Assembly (NCBI GenBank): GCA_025558095.1
Contig: JAIVFI010000037.1
Coordinates: forward strand, 124,001-188,000
Length of the DNA: 64,000 bases
Origin: Hyaloraphidium curvatum
Lineage: Eukaryota; Monoblepharomycota; Hyaloraphidiomycetes; Hyaloraphidiales; Hyaloraphidiaceae
Reading direction: 5' to 3'
The translations under genes were made by a program, and so were the position numbers. The notes under the pieces were generated by a model, which was not told where the DNA came from, made no database searches, and saw only the letters and a list, made by a program, of their open reading frames with translations. Shown here piece after piece: positions 11,335 through 21,800 of this stretch; position 1 is the first letter of the stretch; every line of letters begins with the position of its first letter.

Positions 11335-12918
11335 ATGGAGGGCGGAAGCACCGCCGTGGAACTTTCCGGATCCTCGGACTTTGCCGCACCGGCATCCTTC
11401 TTCACGGGGCGCGAATGGCGCGCCCTCTTCCCCTCGGGCGTCCGGCCGCTCGCAAACGCCGTGGACGATGCCGAGAAAGGAGATATCGACGCGCCGGAGG
11501 GGCTGCCGGAAAGAGAACCGTTGACGCGCGAGGCGCTGCTCTCGGAACTGGGCGATACCGCGGCCGGGTTTCTCGTCCGGCTGCAGTTCCGCCTGCAGCC
11601 CATCACCATCGCAATCGGCATTCGACACACGCTCTTTAGCATCCTGTGGCTGACGGCGTCCAACCTCATGTGGCTCTGGAACGACGGCCGCTTCGGGCAA
11701 CAGCAAATGACAGCCTCCACCATTTCGACGGTCCTGAGCGTGTTGCTTACCGCCATATTGCCGCTCAGCACCGTGTACCGGTCGAGTTTTGGCTACAAAG
11801 CGGCCTCGGCCGGCCGCGTTCCCCCGCCAGCATCCCGTCAGCCGGCAACGGGTGGCAACGCAGACGAATCGGGCCACGCATTCGCCGGCATCGCTAGGTT
11901 CCGCGAACTTGTCCGGGCGGAAGGGGGTGAATCGTCACTGCTCAAACACAATGCGAACGATCCGTTATGCCCCTGCCCGCTCGCGAGCTGTGCTGGAGCA
12001 ACGTTGGCAAGAGCTGGGCACTTGCGCGCGCTTGATTCTGCTTTTCGTATCTGCTTCCTCATGGTTTACTCCGTGGTCACCGTATGGACGAGCCTGGTCA
12101 CGTTCGGACCCCAGTGTTGGAGCACTTGGTACGCTGCCGCGTTGGCAGCTCTGTACCTCGTCAGCGCTTTCGTCTGCCACTGGCCCAATCTTTTTGGACG
12201 GACTCCCGCCAACATCGCCACGCTCGGTTTAAGTTTGAGATTGCACCAACGGGCCATGACCCTCGTTCTCAGGTCGATGCTGCGCCGGTACTCGGAACTG
12301 CTCCCGGATCGTCGTTCCCCAACCGCGAATGACCCTTCGACACCGTGGGGTCCTGCCGCGAGGCCCCGCGACGAACCTTATCTGACGCTCCATGCCGCGC
12401 TGGCGGCGACGTGGCGTGACCGGCTACCTTTTCTAGCTTCCGGCACAACACTGAGCCTCGCGTTCTTCGGCGTGTTTGCGGTCCAGCTGGTCATCAACGC
12501 AGCCGCGGGAGGCTGCGTCACCGCCAATGCGCTCTTTCCAGTCGTCTACCTCCTGTACATTTTCACCATCGACGTCGTGACCCTGGCCGCCGCCAATGCG
12601 CAAGTATCCACCCTTACCGAGAAGGTCCTGGACGCCGCGAAAGCGGCCCGGACATTCCTCGCGCGCGCCGAGGCGGAGGGGATGCTGGCCGATCCTGCGG
12701 CTTCCGCCGCGGCACGGGGCCTGGCCAACCACGCCGAGCTGCTCGTGCTGTGCGCCGACAGCGGGAGGTTCAAGGGGCGGTTGTTCGGGTTCGCGGTGGA
12801 CGCGGGCGTGGCGCGCAGCCTCTTCGTCACTGCCTTCACTGTGGGGATCGGGTTCGTCTCGCTGCTCAAGGCCGCAGGGCTCTTCTTCACCATGGACGCG
12901 GTCTGTCCTACGCTTTGA
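11335..12918 (+). CDS. Polytopic membrane protein of a local paralogous family
   Basis: An intronless 527-residue protein with about six or seven hydrophobic helices and a cytosolic N-terminus. The first ATG with coding bias is at 11335; the frame upstream lacks coding character. Conserved points shared with the gene at 39128-40612 are EWRALFP near the N-terminus, NDPLCPC after the second helix pair, a Cys-ended lumenal segment (AGGC) and a final CPTL tail. I recognise no known transporter or receptor signature. The layout (two N-terminal helices, a loop with the DPxCPC motif, a four-helix C-terminal half) is loosely receptor- or channel-like, but that is inference. Confidence 0.7.
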   Translation: MEGGSTAVELSGSSDFAAPASFFTGREWRALFPSGVRPLANAVDDAEKGDIDAPEGLPEREPLTREALLSELGDTAAGFLVRLQFRLQPITIAIGIRHTLFSILWLTASNLMWLWNDGRFGQQQMTASTISTVLSVLLTAILPLSTVYRSSFGYKAASAGRVPPPASRQPATGGNADESGHAFAGIARFRELVRAEGGESSLLKHNANDPLCPCPLASCAGATLARAGHLRALDSAFRICFLMVYSVVTVWTSLVTFGPQCWSTWYAAALAALYLVSAFVCHWPNLFGRTPANIATLGLSLRLHQRAMTLVLRSMLRRYSELLPDRRSPTANDPSTPWGPAARPRDEPYLTLHAALAATWRDRLPFLASGTTLSLAFFGVFAVQLVINAAAGGCVTANALFPVVYLLYIFTIDVVTLAAANAQVSTLTEKVLDAAKAARTFLARAEAEGMLADPAASAAARGLANHAELLVLCADSGRFKGRLFGFAVDAGVARSLFVTAFTVGIGFVSLLKAAGLFFTMDAVCPTL

Positions 12919-13092
12919 ATCACGAGGAGAATCTACGGATGCGCGAGGGACGGCGGATGGGAATGGAGAATAATGAAGTGAAGTGTATCTACTGAGGTCG
13001 ATAATGCTCTGCGATGTGTGATGTGTCCCGCCCCCTGGCTGGCTCAAAATCTTACCCAAACGCGATGGAGCTGCCGCCGCCGGGGGGCCTCA

Positions 13093-14267
13093 TCACTGAA
13101 AGCAACGCCGGTTAGCTCCATCCAGCCCCGAATGCATCTCAAGCGTACCCTTGGTGCTGGGCTTGCTGCCGATGACGCTCGGTCCCGTGCGGGTCTGCTC
13201 CTCCATGTAGCCCGACGACTGGCGCGAGAACGAGTCGGTTGAGTTCTGCGCGGACACGGGCATCGGCATCCTGAAGAGCATGTCAGACCGGAGGAACAAC
13301 CAGGCCTCGGTCGAACACCAACTTGGGCTGGGCCGTGGGAATGGCAGGAAGCTCCTCGAACTCGTCGTAGGAAATCTTGGGCATGGGCTTGCCGCCCATG
13401 GGGCTCACCGCGACCGGCATCGGCATCGGCATGGGCTTGGGCATGGCAGCGGGAGCAGCCTGAACGGGCGCGGCGACGGGGGCGGGGGCGGCCACGGGTG
13501 CGGGCGCCGCGACGAAGGCCGACGCGCTCTGCATGGCCACGACCTCCGCAGCCTGCAGCTGGATGCCGGGGGCTCCGATCTCGACGAGGGCCTCGGCAAC
13601 GTTGGTCGCGGGCTGCACGGGAATCATGACCTCCTTGCCAGCCACGCGGATGTTGCCGGGGAGGATGCCGAGCTGGCGCAGGACCGAGGCCGTGTCCCAC
13701 CAGATGGTCTTGTGGCGGCACTTGCCGGTGACGGGGTCGAAGGTGGCGCGGGTCATCTGTTTTCGGCAGCGCGACAAAGCGGAACGCAGATCAGCAAACT
13801 GAGGAAGTGCTGCCGACGACCGCTCGCGTTCTCCCACCATCGGCACGACGACCTCACGGCCAGTCTCCTTGACGCCGGGGAGGAACCACTCGATGCGAGC
13901 CTGGTGGAAAATCTGGCGTTGGGGTCACGGATCAGCACGTGCTTCTTGTTCGGCAAAGCGAGCTCGCCGACCTTCATGCGGGACTCTTCCACGGCCTGTG
14001 ACGACGAAAAGAACATGAGCACCGAGCACCTAACACCAGAAACAAAAGGAATCCCACAGTGTCGCCCGCCAGCACGGTCCACGTCGCCACGTTCTCCAGG
14101 ACCTCGTAGAAGCGCTCCCTCAGTTGCCCGTAGAGCTGCTCGACCTGGCCGTGGCCCCGGTACACGGCGACGGGTGTAACGACGACGCAGTCGGGCGTGA
14201 AAGCGTTGGGCACGTTCGAGGGAGGCGCACCCATGAGGCGCTTGTGGGCCGTCCAGAACTGCTCCAT
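13093..14267 (-). CDS. SnoaL/NTF2-like domain protein with Met/Pro/Ala-rich tail
   Basis: Five exons by splice signals: 14267-14058, 13995-13939, 13900-13838, 13756-13323 and 13270-13093 (313 residues). The first 130 residues form an NTF2-like cup. It opens with MEQFWTAHKRLM, continues with an AFTPDCVVVTPVAVYRGH strand pair, and later has RIEWFLPGV and a KTIWWDTASVLRQLGI helix typical of SnoaL-like proteins. Introns 1 and 3 are clear. The 38-nt second intron and the last intron (phase-2 donor at 13322) are less certain. The tail has PAPVAAPAPV and KPMPMPMPV low-complexity runs and a Ser/Gln-rich end. Function is unknown; SnoaL folds range from cyclases to binding proteins. Confidence 0.62.
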
Positions 14268-14703
14268 GTTCTGTCGCGGCGAGCCGGCGGGAACAAGGCG
14301 TGCGCGATTCCAGTGAGACCCAAGGCGACCGATGGTGTACAACAATGTTCGGCGGCCCGAGTTTGCGGGTCAGCGGCACACAATTGGCAGGCGGCGACGT
14401 TGGAAGCCGTGCGGCGGTCCGGCAACGGGGGACCCGGTTGCGTGTGGAAGCGCGCCAGTCGGTTGTCCAGGCGCGGTCAGCGCGCGCGCTCAGAAGTAGA
14501 GAGAGCCGCCAATGCCTACCGAGGACGCCGTGGAGGAAAGCATGGGCACGGGAGGTCTTCGAATTCAGAGGTGTCGAATCGACGGTTGTCCACCGCGCGA
14601 ATCAAACGGATCAGCTCTGCAATCACATCGTGCTTTCAGGGGAGACAAAGCTACAATAAAAGGCATAGAAATGTCGATTATCTACCAAGTTCGATTGAAG
14701 CCG
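14268..14703. other. Intergenic spacer, no gene seen
   Basis: About 436 nt between two minus-strand genes: promoter side of the SnoaL-like gene and 3' side of the next hydrolase gene. It is locally AT-richer around 14620-14690 (runs such as AATAAAAGG). I find no coding frame with the local codon bias. Confidence 0.35.
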
Positions 14704-15600
14704 CTACGGCGCGGAGCCGGCCGCTGCGCCGTTCACGAGATGCTCGCCCAAGAAGCTCCGAACGTGACCGAGGTACTCGCCAAACTTCTCCCGGCGGATC
14801 TGATGGCCCGTCCCATTAATGCGCTTGAATGCAGTCATTGGCCTGGCCTCGAGGAGGTCGCGCTCGCCCTCGGCGGTTATGATCGCTCCCAGCGAAGGCT
14901 CTCCCGTGATCACGAGAAGCGGGCAGTCGATTTGCCGTGCCTCCGAAAGCCAGTCCCGGTCGAACGAGATCATAACTTCGAGGGAAGCTAAGTTCAGCGC
15001 TTCCTTCGAGTCCGACCACAGCAGGTAATCTTCCTCGGACCAGCCGGGCGTGATCCTCCGCTTCTCCTCGAGCCGGGCATCGATGTCCTGTGCCCTGATC
15101 CGCAACAAATCGTCGCCCCATTCGGTGCGCACCCTCATGAGGTCCTTTCTCGAGCTGACCCTTCGCTTTCCGAACACGGGGTCCTCGAGGATCACGGCCG
15201 AGAAACGGCCCGGGTTCAAGGCCGCCGCCAGGGTCGACGTCGATCCGCCAAAGCTGTGCCCAATGAGCACCGGCTTGTCCAGCTTTAGCGCCTCAACCAG
15301 CGCCACCAGGTCAGCTGCAGCCTGTTCCAGCGTGTACCCCGACGGCGACCCTTCCGAATCGCCGTGCCCTCGCGAATCGTACAGGACGACGTCGTAATCC
15401 CGCGCCAGATCGCGCGCCAAGGCCGCCCAATACATCGCATGGTCGGTCAGTCCGTGAACGAGGACGATCGGATGGCCCGATCCCCCGGAGCGGTGGTAGC
15501 GCAGGCGGACCCCGTTGACGGTCGCGTTGCCGGCGGTCCACCCTTCCAGAACGTTCCGCGGCGGCCGGCGTACAGCGGCGTGCTCCAAACTGCCCGGCAT
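14704..15600 (-). CDS. Alpha/beta hydrolase
   Basis: Intronless, 298 residues from the ATG at 15600 (MPGSLEHAAVRR); the longer open frame upstream lacks coding bias. The order of motifs is classic: LVHGLTDH oxyanion loop, YDSRGHGDSE, nucleophile elbow GHSFGG (about residue 122), and a C-terminal His in GTGHQIRRE. The acid region reads LLVITGEPSLG, where an Asp would be expected after the strand. A Glu takes that place here, or the acid sits elsewhere. It is closest to the epoxide-hydrolase/haloperoxidase-like group of soluble hydrolases. It is head-to-head with the disordered-protein gene (about 110 nt between the start codons), so the promoter is probably shared. Confidence 0.8.
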   Translation of the reverse strand: MPGSLEHAAVRRPPRNVLEGWTAGNATVNGVRLRYHRSGGSGHPIVLVHGLTDHAMYWAALARDLARDYDVVLYDSRGHGDSEGSPSGYTLEQAAADLVALVEALKLDKPVLIGHSFGGSTSTLAAALNPGRFSAVILEDPVFGKRRVSSRKDLMRVRTEWGDDLLRIRAQDIDARLEEKRRITPGWSEEDYLLWSDSKEALNLASLEVMISFDRDWLSEARQIDCPLLVITGEPSLGAIITAEGERDLLEARPMTAFKRINGTGHQIRREKFGEYLGHVRSFLGEHLVNGAAAGSAP

Positions 15601-15710
15601 TCCGGCAGAGGTCGGTTCGAAGGGCCGTGGTTCTGCCGCGCCGCCGAGCGTCGCGCGCCGCCGCGCGTCACCTCCGACCTCGCGTGGACCCCGCGTCGCT
15701 GATTGCCGTA

Positions 15711-16373
15711 ATGGCGTCGACGCCGCTCGCCGAATTGGAGACCGTCGCTGACGGAAATGGCACTTCCGGGCTCCCGGCGTCCTCGGAACCTCTGTCAACC
15801 GCGCCGTTGCGGAATCGCTCCCCTCGACCCAAGGGTCCTCGCCCAATCTCGTCGTCTGGCCTGTCTGCCACCGATGGATCGCTGCCTGGGACACCGACGA
15901 GCCATGAGGAAACGCCTCAATCTGCTCCGGCGTCGGCTCATCCGGAGTCGCCGGGGAGCTCCGAGACCCTGGCGAGTCTGTATGACTACTACATCTCGCA
16001 AGACTCCACGGTCGCCGGGGAATCCGTGCCGCCGCCGAGGCTAGCGTCCAAGGAGGATTCGGAGAAGCTGCAACCTTCGTTGATGCCGGGCGGGGGAATC
16101 ATGGTCGTTGATCCGCCCCGGCGGACGGCGTCGCGGAACGCGGAGCGGGAGGCGCCCTTGCCGGAGGCTCCGCCGCCCCGAATCTCGTCGAAGCAACACC
16201 TTCCCGGCCTGGAGGACCACCTGCCGGCCCCCGAGGACCTTCCCGGGCCGGAGGATCCTCAGCTGGCCCCAAGGACCCTGCTGCTCCGACGAAGACTGCC
16301 GCGGCAGCGCCCTCGGAGCTTGAGCCGCACCCTTCCGTGGCTTCCGAGTACCCAGAGCTCGAAGCCGAGGTAA
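15711..16373 (+). CDS. Hypothetical Pro/Ser-rich disordered protein
   Basis: An ATG at 15711 opens a frame of 220 residues rich in Pro, Ser, Glu and Arg with no recognised domain. A YDYYISQDS segment near residue 90 is the only non-repetitive stretch. Codon bias switches frame near 16270, at a CCCC run. With one extra base there, the protein would continue as KDPAAPTK... to a stop at 16388-16390, which gives a more natural acidic tail. I therefore suspect a single-base deletion. The gene converges on the C2 protein gene, whose stop lies about 50 nt away. Whether it is translated is uncertain. Confidence 0.42.
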   Translation: MASTPLAELETVADGNGTSGLPASSEPLSTAPLRNRSPRPKGPRPISSSGLSATDGSLPGTPTSHEETPQSAPASAHPESPGSSETLASLYDYYISQDSTVAGESVPPPRLASKEDSEKLQPSLMPGGGIMVVDPPRRTASRNAEREAPLPEAPPPRISSKQHLPGLEDHLPAPEDLPGPEDPQLAPRTLLLRRRLPRQRPRSLSRTLPWLPSTQSSKPR

Positions 16374-16426
16374 ATCCATGGACCACCTGAGCCCAATATC
16401 TATCTCGAGCTACCTAATCCTATTGT

Positions 16427-18114
16427 CTACCCGCGCCAAACGTTGGAGCCCGAGTCGAGGCCGAGCCACTTCGAGAAGGAGAACACGCCTCCCTTGGGCT
16501 GGACCGGGCCCTTGGGAACCGCGATGGACAGCCCGCCGGCGTACGCTCCGAGCGCCCGCTCCGCCGCCGCGTTCTCCTTGGCCAACCTCTCGGCGGCGTC
16601 GGCCTTGGTCTCGCTCGCGGCCTCCTTGAGCGCCTTCTGCGCCTCGGGGATGACGGTGCCGTCGGCGTTGAGCGTCGGCCCGCCGTGCGCGTCCTTGCCC
16701 TTCTTGATCTCGAGGTTGTGGATGTGGATGAAGGGCTTCTCCTTGTACTCGAGGCCGACGGGCTTCCTGAGCTCGAAGGCGACGGGGAGGTGGCGAACGT
16801 CGCTGAGGCCCAGCATCGTGAGCCCGACGTAGTCGTCCTTGGGCGAGCCGGGGTCCTTGTCGAGGACCTCGATCAGGAACCGCTTGCTGGTGCTGCCGTC
16901 GGCGAGCTTCTGGAAGTTGAGCGCGAAGGGCTCGTAGTCGGGGGATTGGTTTTTCCAGATGGGCTCGGTGACGTACTGCGGATCGCAGCATGGATGTCAG
17001 CTGATTGGCTGCGTGACACTCGATCGCTTTCCCACCATCTGCGTCCACGAATCGGACCCCTCCTTCTTGCGCGAGATGCGGATGTACGGGTCGATGGTGC
17101 CCACGACGTCCATCACGGGCAGGTTGCGCAGCGAGATCTTGAACTCGACGACGTCGTCCTCGGCGGTGAATCCGCCCGCTCCGGCCAAGTTTAGTTCGTA
17201 GGTGGTGTACTCCCGGCCGGTCTCGTCCTTGTGGGGCTCGGCGGCCTGGGTGGCAGCGTGCTCGATCTTGGCGCTGGCATCCGCGGTCCCGGTGGCAACA
17301 GAATTGGCTGGAAGTTTCGATCAGCACGAGGCGAGAGGGAACCGAGGAGGAATCTCACTGGCGTCGGCAACGGCATCAGCCGCCTTGTTCGCACCCTCGG
17401 TGGCAGCCGAGACGGCGCCGTTGGCTGGAAGAAGCAAGACGTCAGCCTCGGCCCGTGTAAGCTTTGATCGGCGGACTTACCGGCCTCGACGGTGGCGTCC
17501 GCGGTCTTGTTGACTTCACACGAGCAGGTCAGCGCCCCGACGAGATCGGACCGCGGAAGACACCCACCGGCACCCGCCACCTCGTCCACCGCCTTGTTCA
17601 CGCCCTCGGTTGCGGACGAGACGGCGCCGTTCACGCCCTCGGTGGCCGAGGAGACGACGCCGTTCGCTGGACGGGAGGAGTGAGGTATGTCAGCAACCCC
17701 AAGCCCATCCGTTTCCGGGGGGCGACCGACGTACCGGCATCGGTCACCTCGCCCGCCGCCTTGTTTAGCCCGTCGGCGGCCGACGAAACGGCGGAGTTTG
17801 CTGACCACCGGGCGAGCCGAGATCAGCACTTGGCCGGCTAGCCCCGGACCGATCCGAGCTCACCCGAATCGGCAACCTTGCCCACGGCATCACCGGCGGA
17901 CTCGATCGCGCCGTTGGCTGCGGGAGGGCGTCGTCAGATGGAACGGTCGAGGCGGGATCGGGGGCATAGTACGGCACCGGCGTCGACGGCGGTTCCCGCG
18001 GTCTTGTTGGCGACGTCGGCCGCGTTCGAGAGGGCTGAGTTGACTTTGGGAAGGTTAGAAGGCAGCCCACAATGGAGGCGTCGAGGACCCACCGGCCTCG
18101 GTGGCGCTCGACAT
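16427..18114 (-). CDS. 11-residue-repeat (LEA/perilipin-like) protein with C2-like domain, exon-encoded repeats
   Basis: Nine exons fit perfectly: 18114-18093, 18043-17978, 17917-17864, 17800-17735, 17666-17568, 17513-17481, 17424-17359, 17307-17036 and 16975-16427, giving 408 residues. Residues 1-135 are degenerate 11-residue repeats of the type AVSSATEGVNK, alternating small/hydrophobic and charged residues. These are the amphipathic 11-mers known from LEA group 3 proteins, perilipins and apolipoproteins. A single C2-like beta-sandwich follows (about 170-320; DPYIRISRK, WTQMYVTEPIW, DDYVGLTMLGL), resembling the copine C2 domain. A short Ala/Lys/Glu helix ends the protein. Repeat exons 2, 4 and 7 are each 66 nt, one is 99 and one 33 nt, and all are flanked by phase-1 introns. 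A lipid-surface or desiccation role is inference. The first ATG (MSSATEAVNS) begins directly in the repeat. Confidence 0.78.
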
Positions 18115-18881
18115 CTTTGCTGATCCTGTCAAGGGGGAACGTCAGGGATCGGGGGGTCAGAACATCGTGGACGGCGTCGTGCGCCCCGGAAAAGGTCAGG
18201 AAGCCCGTTCCCGGGCAGCCGCCGTCCCATCGCAGCGTCCCTGTCGCGAGAACCGGGCGCCCTTGCCCTTGCCATTTGTCATTGCGCGGTCCGGTCCGCC
18301 ACGCGCAATTCCCGCTCCCGCCGCGCCGCGGTTCCCGGAGTCCTCGCCTAACACGACGTGCACGAGCCTTACGGACCTTTGCGCGGGTCGGCGAGGAGCG
18401 AACGCGGCGGTGGAGCTGATGGGCGGGTTTGCGAAGAGCGAGACCGGCGTTGCGGAGGTTCCCCAGCCCGGCCCCGGCGCACGTGGACTCCGGCAGGGTC
18501 TGGCCTTCCCAAGCAGCACACATATCCAGAGTCGGCAGACGTGACTAGATATAGAAGAAACATCATGCTAATTCGTCGTTCGGTCTTCCGCGGACGACGT
18601 GAGGCGGACTGCTTCCCCGTCTTGGGTTCACCACGAAGCCCTTGGTTGCATTCTAGTCGTCGCAGCAGTCCGGGATATTGATTGCAAAATTTGCATCATG
18701 CAATTTAATCATCAGCGGCGCTTGGATGGGCGCCCCTCCGGTGCGTGCGTGCGGAGAAACCGGATCGGTTGGTTTGCTGGGCCGGGCCGTCACTTGCGCG
18801 TGCATCAGGGGGCCCTCGGGACCCGGCCAGCCCCGCCGCCGCCGTCCATGCCTGCGGTCCGCCCGGCGCGAGCAGCCCACG
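18115..18881. promoter_or_regulatory. Divergent promoter region between C2-repeat gene and LCAT-like gene
   Basis: The two start codons face away from each other across about 770 nt. The open frames in this interval lack the local codon bias. An AT-richer patch occurs at 18540-18720. I see no specific binding site that I can name. Confidence 0.35.
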
Positions 18882-21800
18882 ATGTTCTCGCTGCGGTCGC
18901 CTGCGGAGCTGCTGCGCGAAGCCGGGTGCCGGCCGCACCACCCCGTGATGATCGTGCCGGGCTTCATGTCGTCGGGGCTCGTGTGCCGCGACTCGCGCGT
19001 GCCCAAGTGGCGCGGCAGGCGGCTGTGGCTCGACGTCGCGAAGATCGTGCTCGCCGCCGAGGAGGCTCTGGCCGACCTCGCGGACTCCGCGCCGGTGCCG
19101 CTGGACGCGTCGGCGCCGAGCGAGCTGGAGCCAAACAGCGTGCTGCCGCCGCGCAGCTCGAGCCTGCGACAGCGCGCCGTTGAGCCCGACGGGGAGCCCG
19201 GGAGCCCCGCCAGCCCCGCAGCCCCGAATCCTGCCACGCCGGCGGCCGCTCCGGCCGAGACGATTCCGCGGGCCCGGGCCTTCCTGGCACATCTCGGCCT
19301 GCAGCACCCGTCGCTGCGGGCACACCCGCCCGGGATCCGCGTGGGGCCGCTCGAGGGCACCCAGGGCGTGGACTTCCTCAGCACGACGACCTTCGTGGCC
19401 GGCTCGACCTATGTCTTTGGTCCGCTCCTGGAATCTTTCCGTGCCGTGGGCTACATCGACGGCGTGAACCTCGACGCCTGGCCCTACGATTGGAGGCTCT
19501 ATCCCGGCGACATCGAGTGCGCTTCGACCACGAAGCCGCCGGATTCATGGTTCAACTCGCTCATCGAGCGGCTCGAGGAAATGCAGAAGGACAGCGGCGG
19601 CCGCAAGGCCGTGATCCTCGCGCACAGCATGGGCTGCCGCCTCGTCCACTACCTCTCGCTGTGGGCCGAGTCGAACGGCCTCGCCGCCCGGCTGGACGCC
19701 TGCGTCGACAAGGTGATCGCCATGGGCGGCCCCTTCCTCGGCGCCTCCAAGGGCATCCGTTCCGTCGCGACCGGGGACTCGATGGGCCTGCCCTTCCTGA
19801 CGGACGACGAGCAGGTCTGGCTCGCGCGGCACCTCGCCTCCCCGCCCTTCCTCTTCCCCTCCCTCCCCTCGGCCTGGTCCCACCTCGCCCCGCACCTCTT
19901 CCCCGCGGACGCCGGCGACGAAGGCGCCTACTGCCTCCTCAAGCTCGAAGCCCACGTCGAGGTCCGCATCGCCTGGGTGGACCTGGACGCCCCCGCCGAG
20001 CCGGACCCCAAGGCGGGGCCGGACGTGCTCACGATCGAGCTCACCTGGCGCGGCAAGCCGCTGCGCTCGCTCCCGGCCGCCGCGGTGTACCCGCCCGCCG
20101 CGGGCACGCGCCTCACGTGGCCGGCGCCGCAGGAGTTCCAGCTCGCTGCGGGGGCGGCGGACAGGATAGCGGGCGACGGGGTGCTCCGCGTTGCGGTGTA
20201 CTCGGCCAAGCGCGGGCTGCTGGGCGAGGGCACGGTGGACCTGGGGTCGATGGATCCGCTGCCAAAGGACGGGGAGCTGGTGACGCCCGCAGAGAGGATC
20301 GCGCTGCTGGACCTGCAGGCGGGCATGACGCAGGCGCAGCGGGACGCCGCGGAGGTGGAGCGGCGGCGCAAGGAGGCGGCCAAGAGGAAGGAGAGGGAGG
20401 CGCAGGCGGCGGAAAAGGCCGAGAGGGACCAGAAGAAGAGGGTTGAGGAGGCGGCCAAGAAGCGGGCCAAGTTTGCCGAGTGGGAGGTCAAGGAGAAGGA
20501 GAAAGTGAGAGACACGCTGGCAAAGGAGGCCGAGGCGCGTGCATGGCGGCTGCAGCAGGCGAGGGAGAGGATACCCCGCCGCCGGGCCGAGGACGAGGAG
20601 CGCCTGGCCAGGGAGCTCGAGCAGATGGCGAGCAAGCACAAGCTGGAGCTCTCGCTGTGCGAGACGGACCTTGCGCGCGCGAAGCTGCTCAGGAAGCAGT
20701 CGGAAGTGATGGGCAAGTGGGAGCGCGCGGCCGCCAAGTCGCGCGAAAAGTGGGACAGGAGGGACGCGGCCGATCTCGCCAAGGCGGAGAAGCACAAGGT
20801 GGACGAGGACCTCAAGGCGGCGCAGCGGGGAGCGGCCCTGTGGCTGGCGCTGGACAGGAAGAAGGGAGACTACCGGGCCAAGCTCGAGAAGGAGCTGGAA
20901 CAGCTGGGATTCACGGTCGAACGGCTCGCTTCGGAAAGTCTGCTGGTTCCGCCTGAGCTTCAGCACACCGAGAGCTTTGCGAGCGACGTGTCGGAGCTTC
21001 CTTCGAGCGCTCTTCCAGCAAAGGTCCGGGCACAGGACACGGACATCTCCGAGGCCGTCGAATCCGGTGCGAACAGCCCCGTGGCACTTCTCGTCACCAG
21101 GTCGGACATGTCGGACACTTTGTCCAGCGCACCTTCGGTGGTGCCGGACCTCGAGGCCACCGAAGGATCGCAATCTGACGCGACGCTGGCGTCGGATCGT
21201 GCGCTCCTGCTGGACGTGCCGCCGACAAAGGAGGAGCTGAGGCAGCGGGCGAGGGAAGCGGCCCCTGTGATTGGTTACGTCGGACTGAGCGCCACCTTCT
21301 ACCCGGCCGATTCTTCCGTGTATTCTGTCGCGTCGCCGTCGGAGCCCGGAGTGCGGTACGCGCCGACGACGACGGCGGAGGTGCTAGCCCTCGACGGGGC
21401 CCTGGCGGTCGTCAACCTCATCCGCGACGTGTACGATGCGGATCCGATCTTCGGCCCGGGAGGCAAGAACCTCGCGGCCCGCGTTCCGCGCGCGCTCCGG
21501 AGCTGGCACCTGGTCTACGGCACCGGGCGGCGCACCGAGATCGGCTTCGTCGTGCGGCGCCGGACAAAGAGGATCACCCCGGGCCCGGACGGCCAGCTGT
21601 GGAACAGGTTCAAGCTCGACGACAGGCCCTACGGGCACGTGGGCAACGGGATCGTCATCCAGGGCGGCATCGTCTACGAAACGGAGAACGTCACCCAGCC
21701 CGCCATCCTATCTCCCACGCCCGGCCAGGCCTTCCGGTCGTGCGGCGACGGGACGGTGGCATTGGTCTCGCTGCTGCACCCGCTCACGTGGCGCAGGCAC

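Noticed and set aside
19545-21173. A 542-codon minus-strand frame within the LCAT-like gene
   Set aside because: Leu/Arg-rich antisense image of the coiled coil; no start context and no domain.
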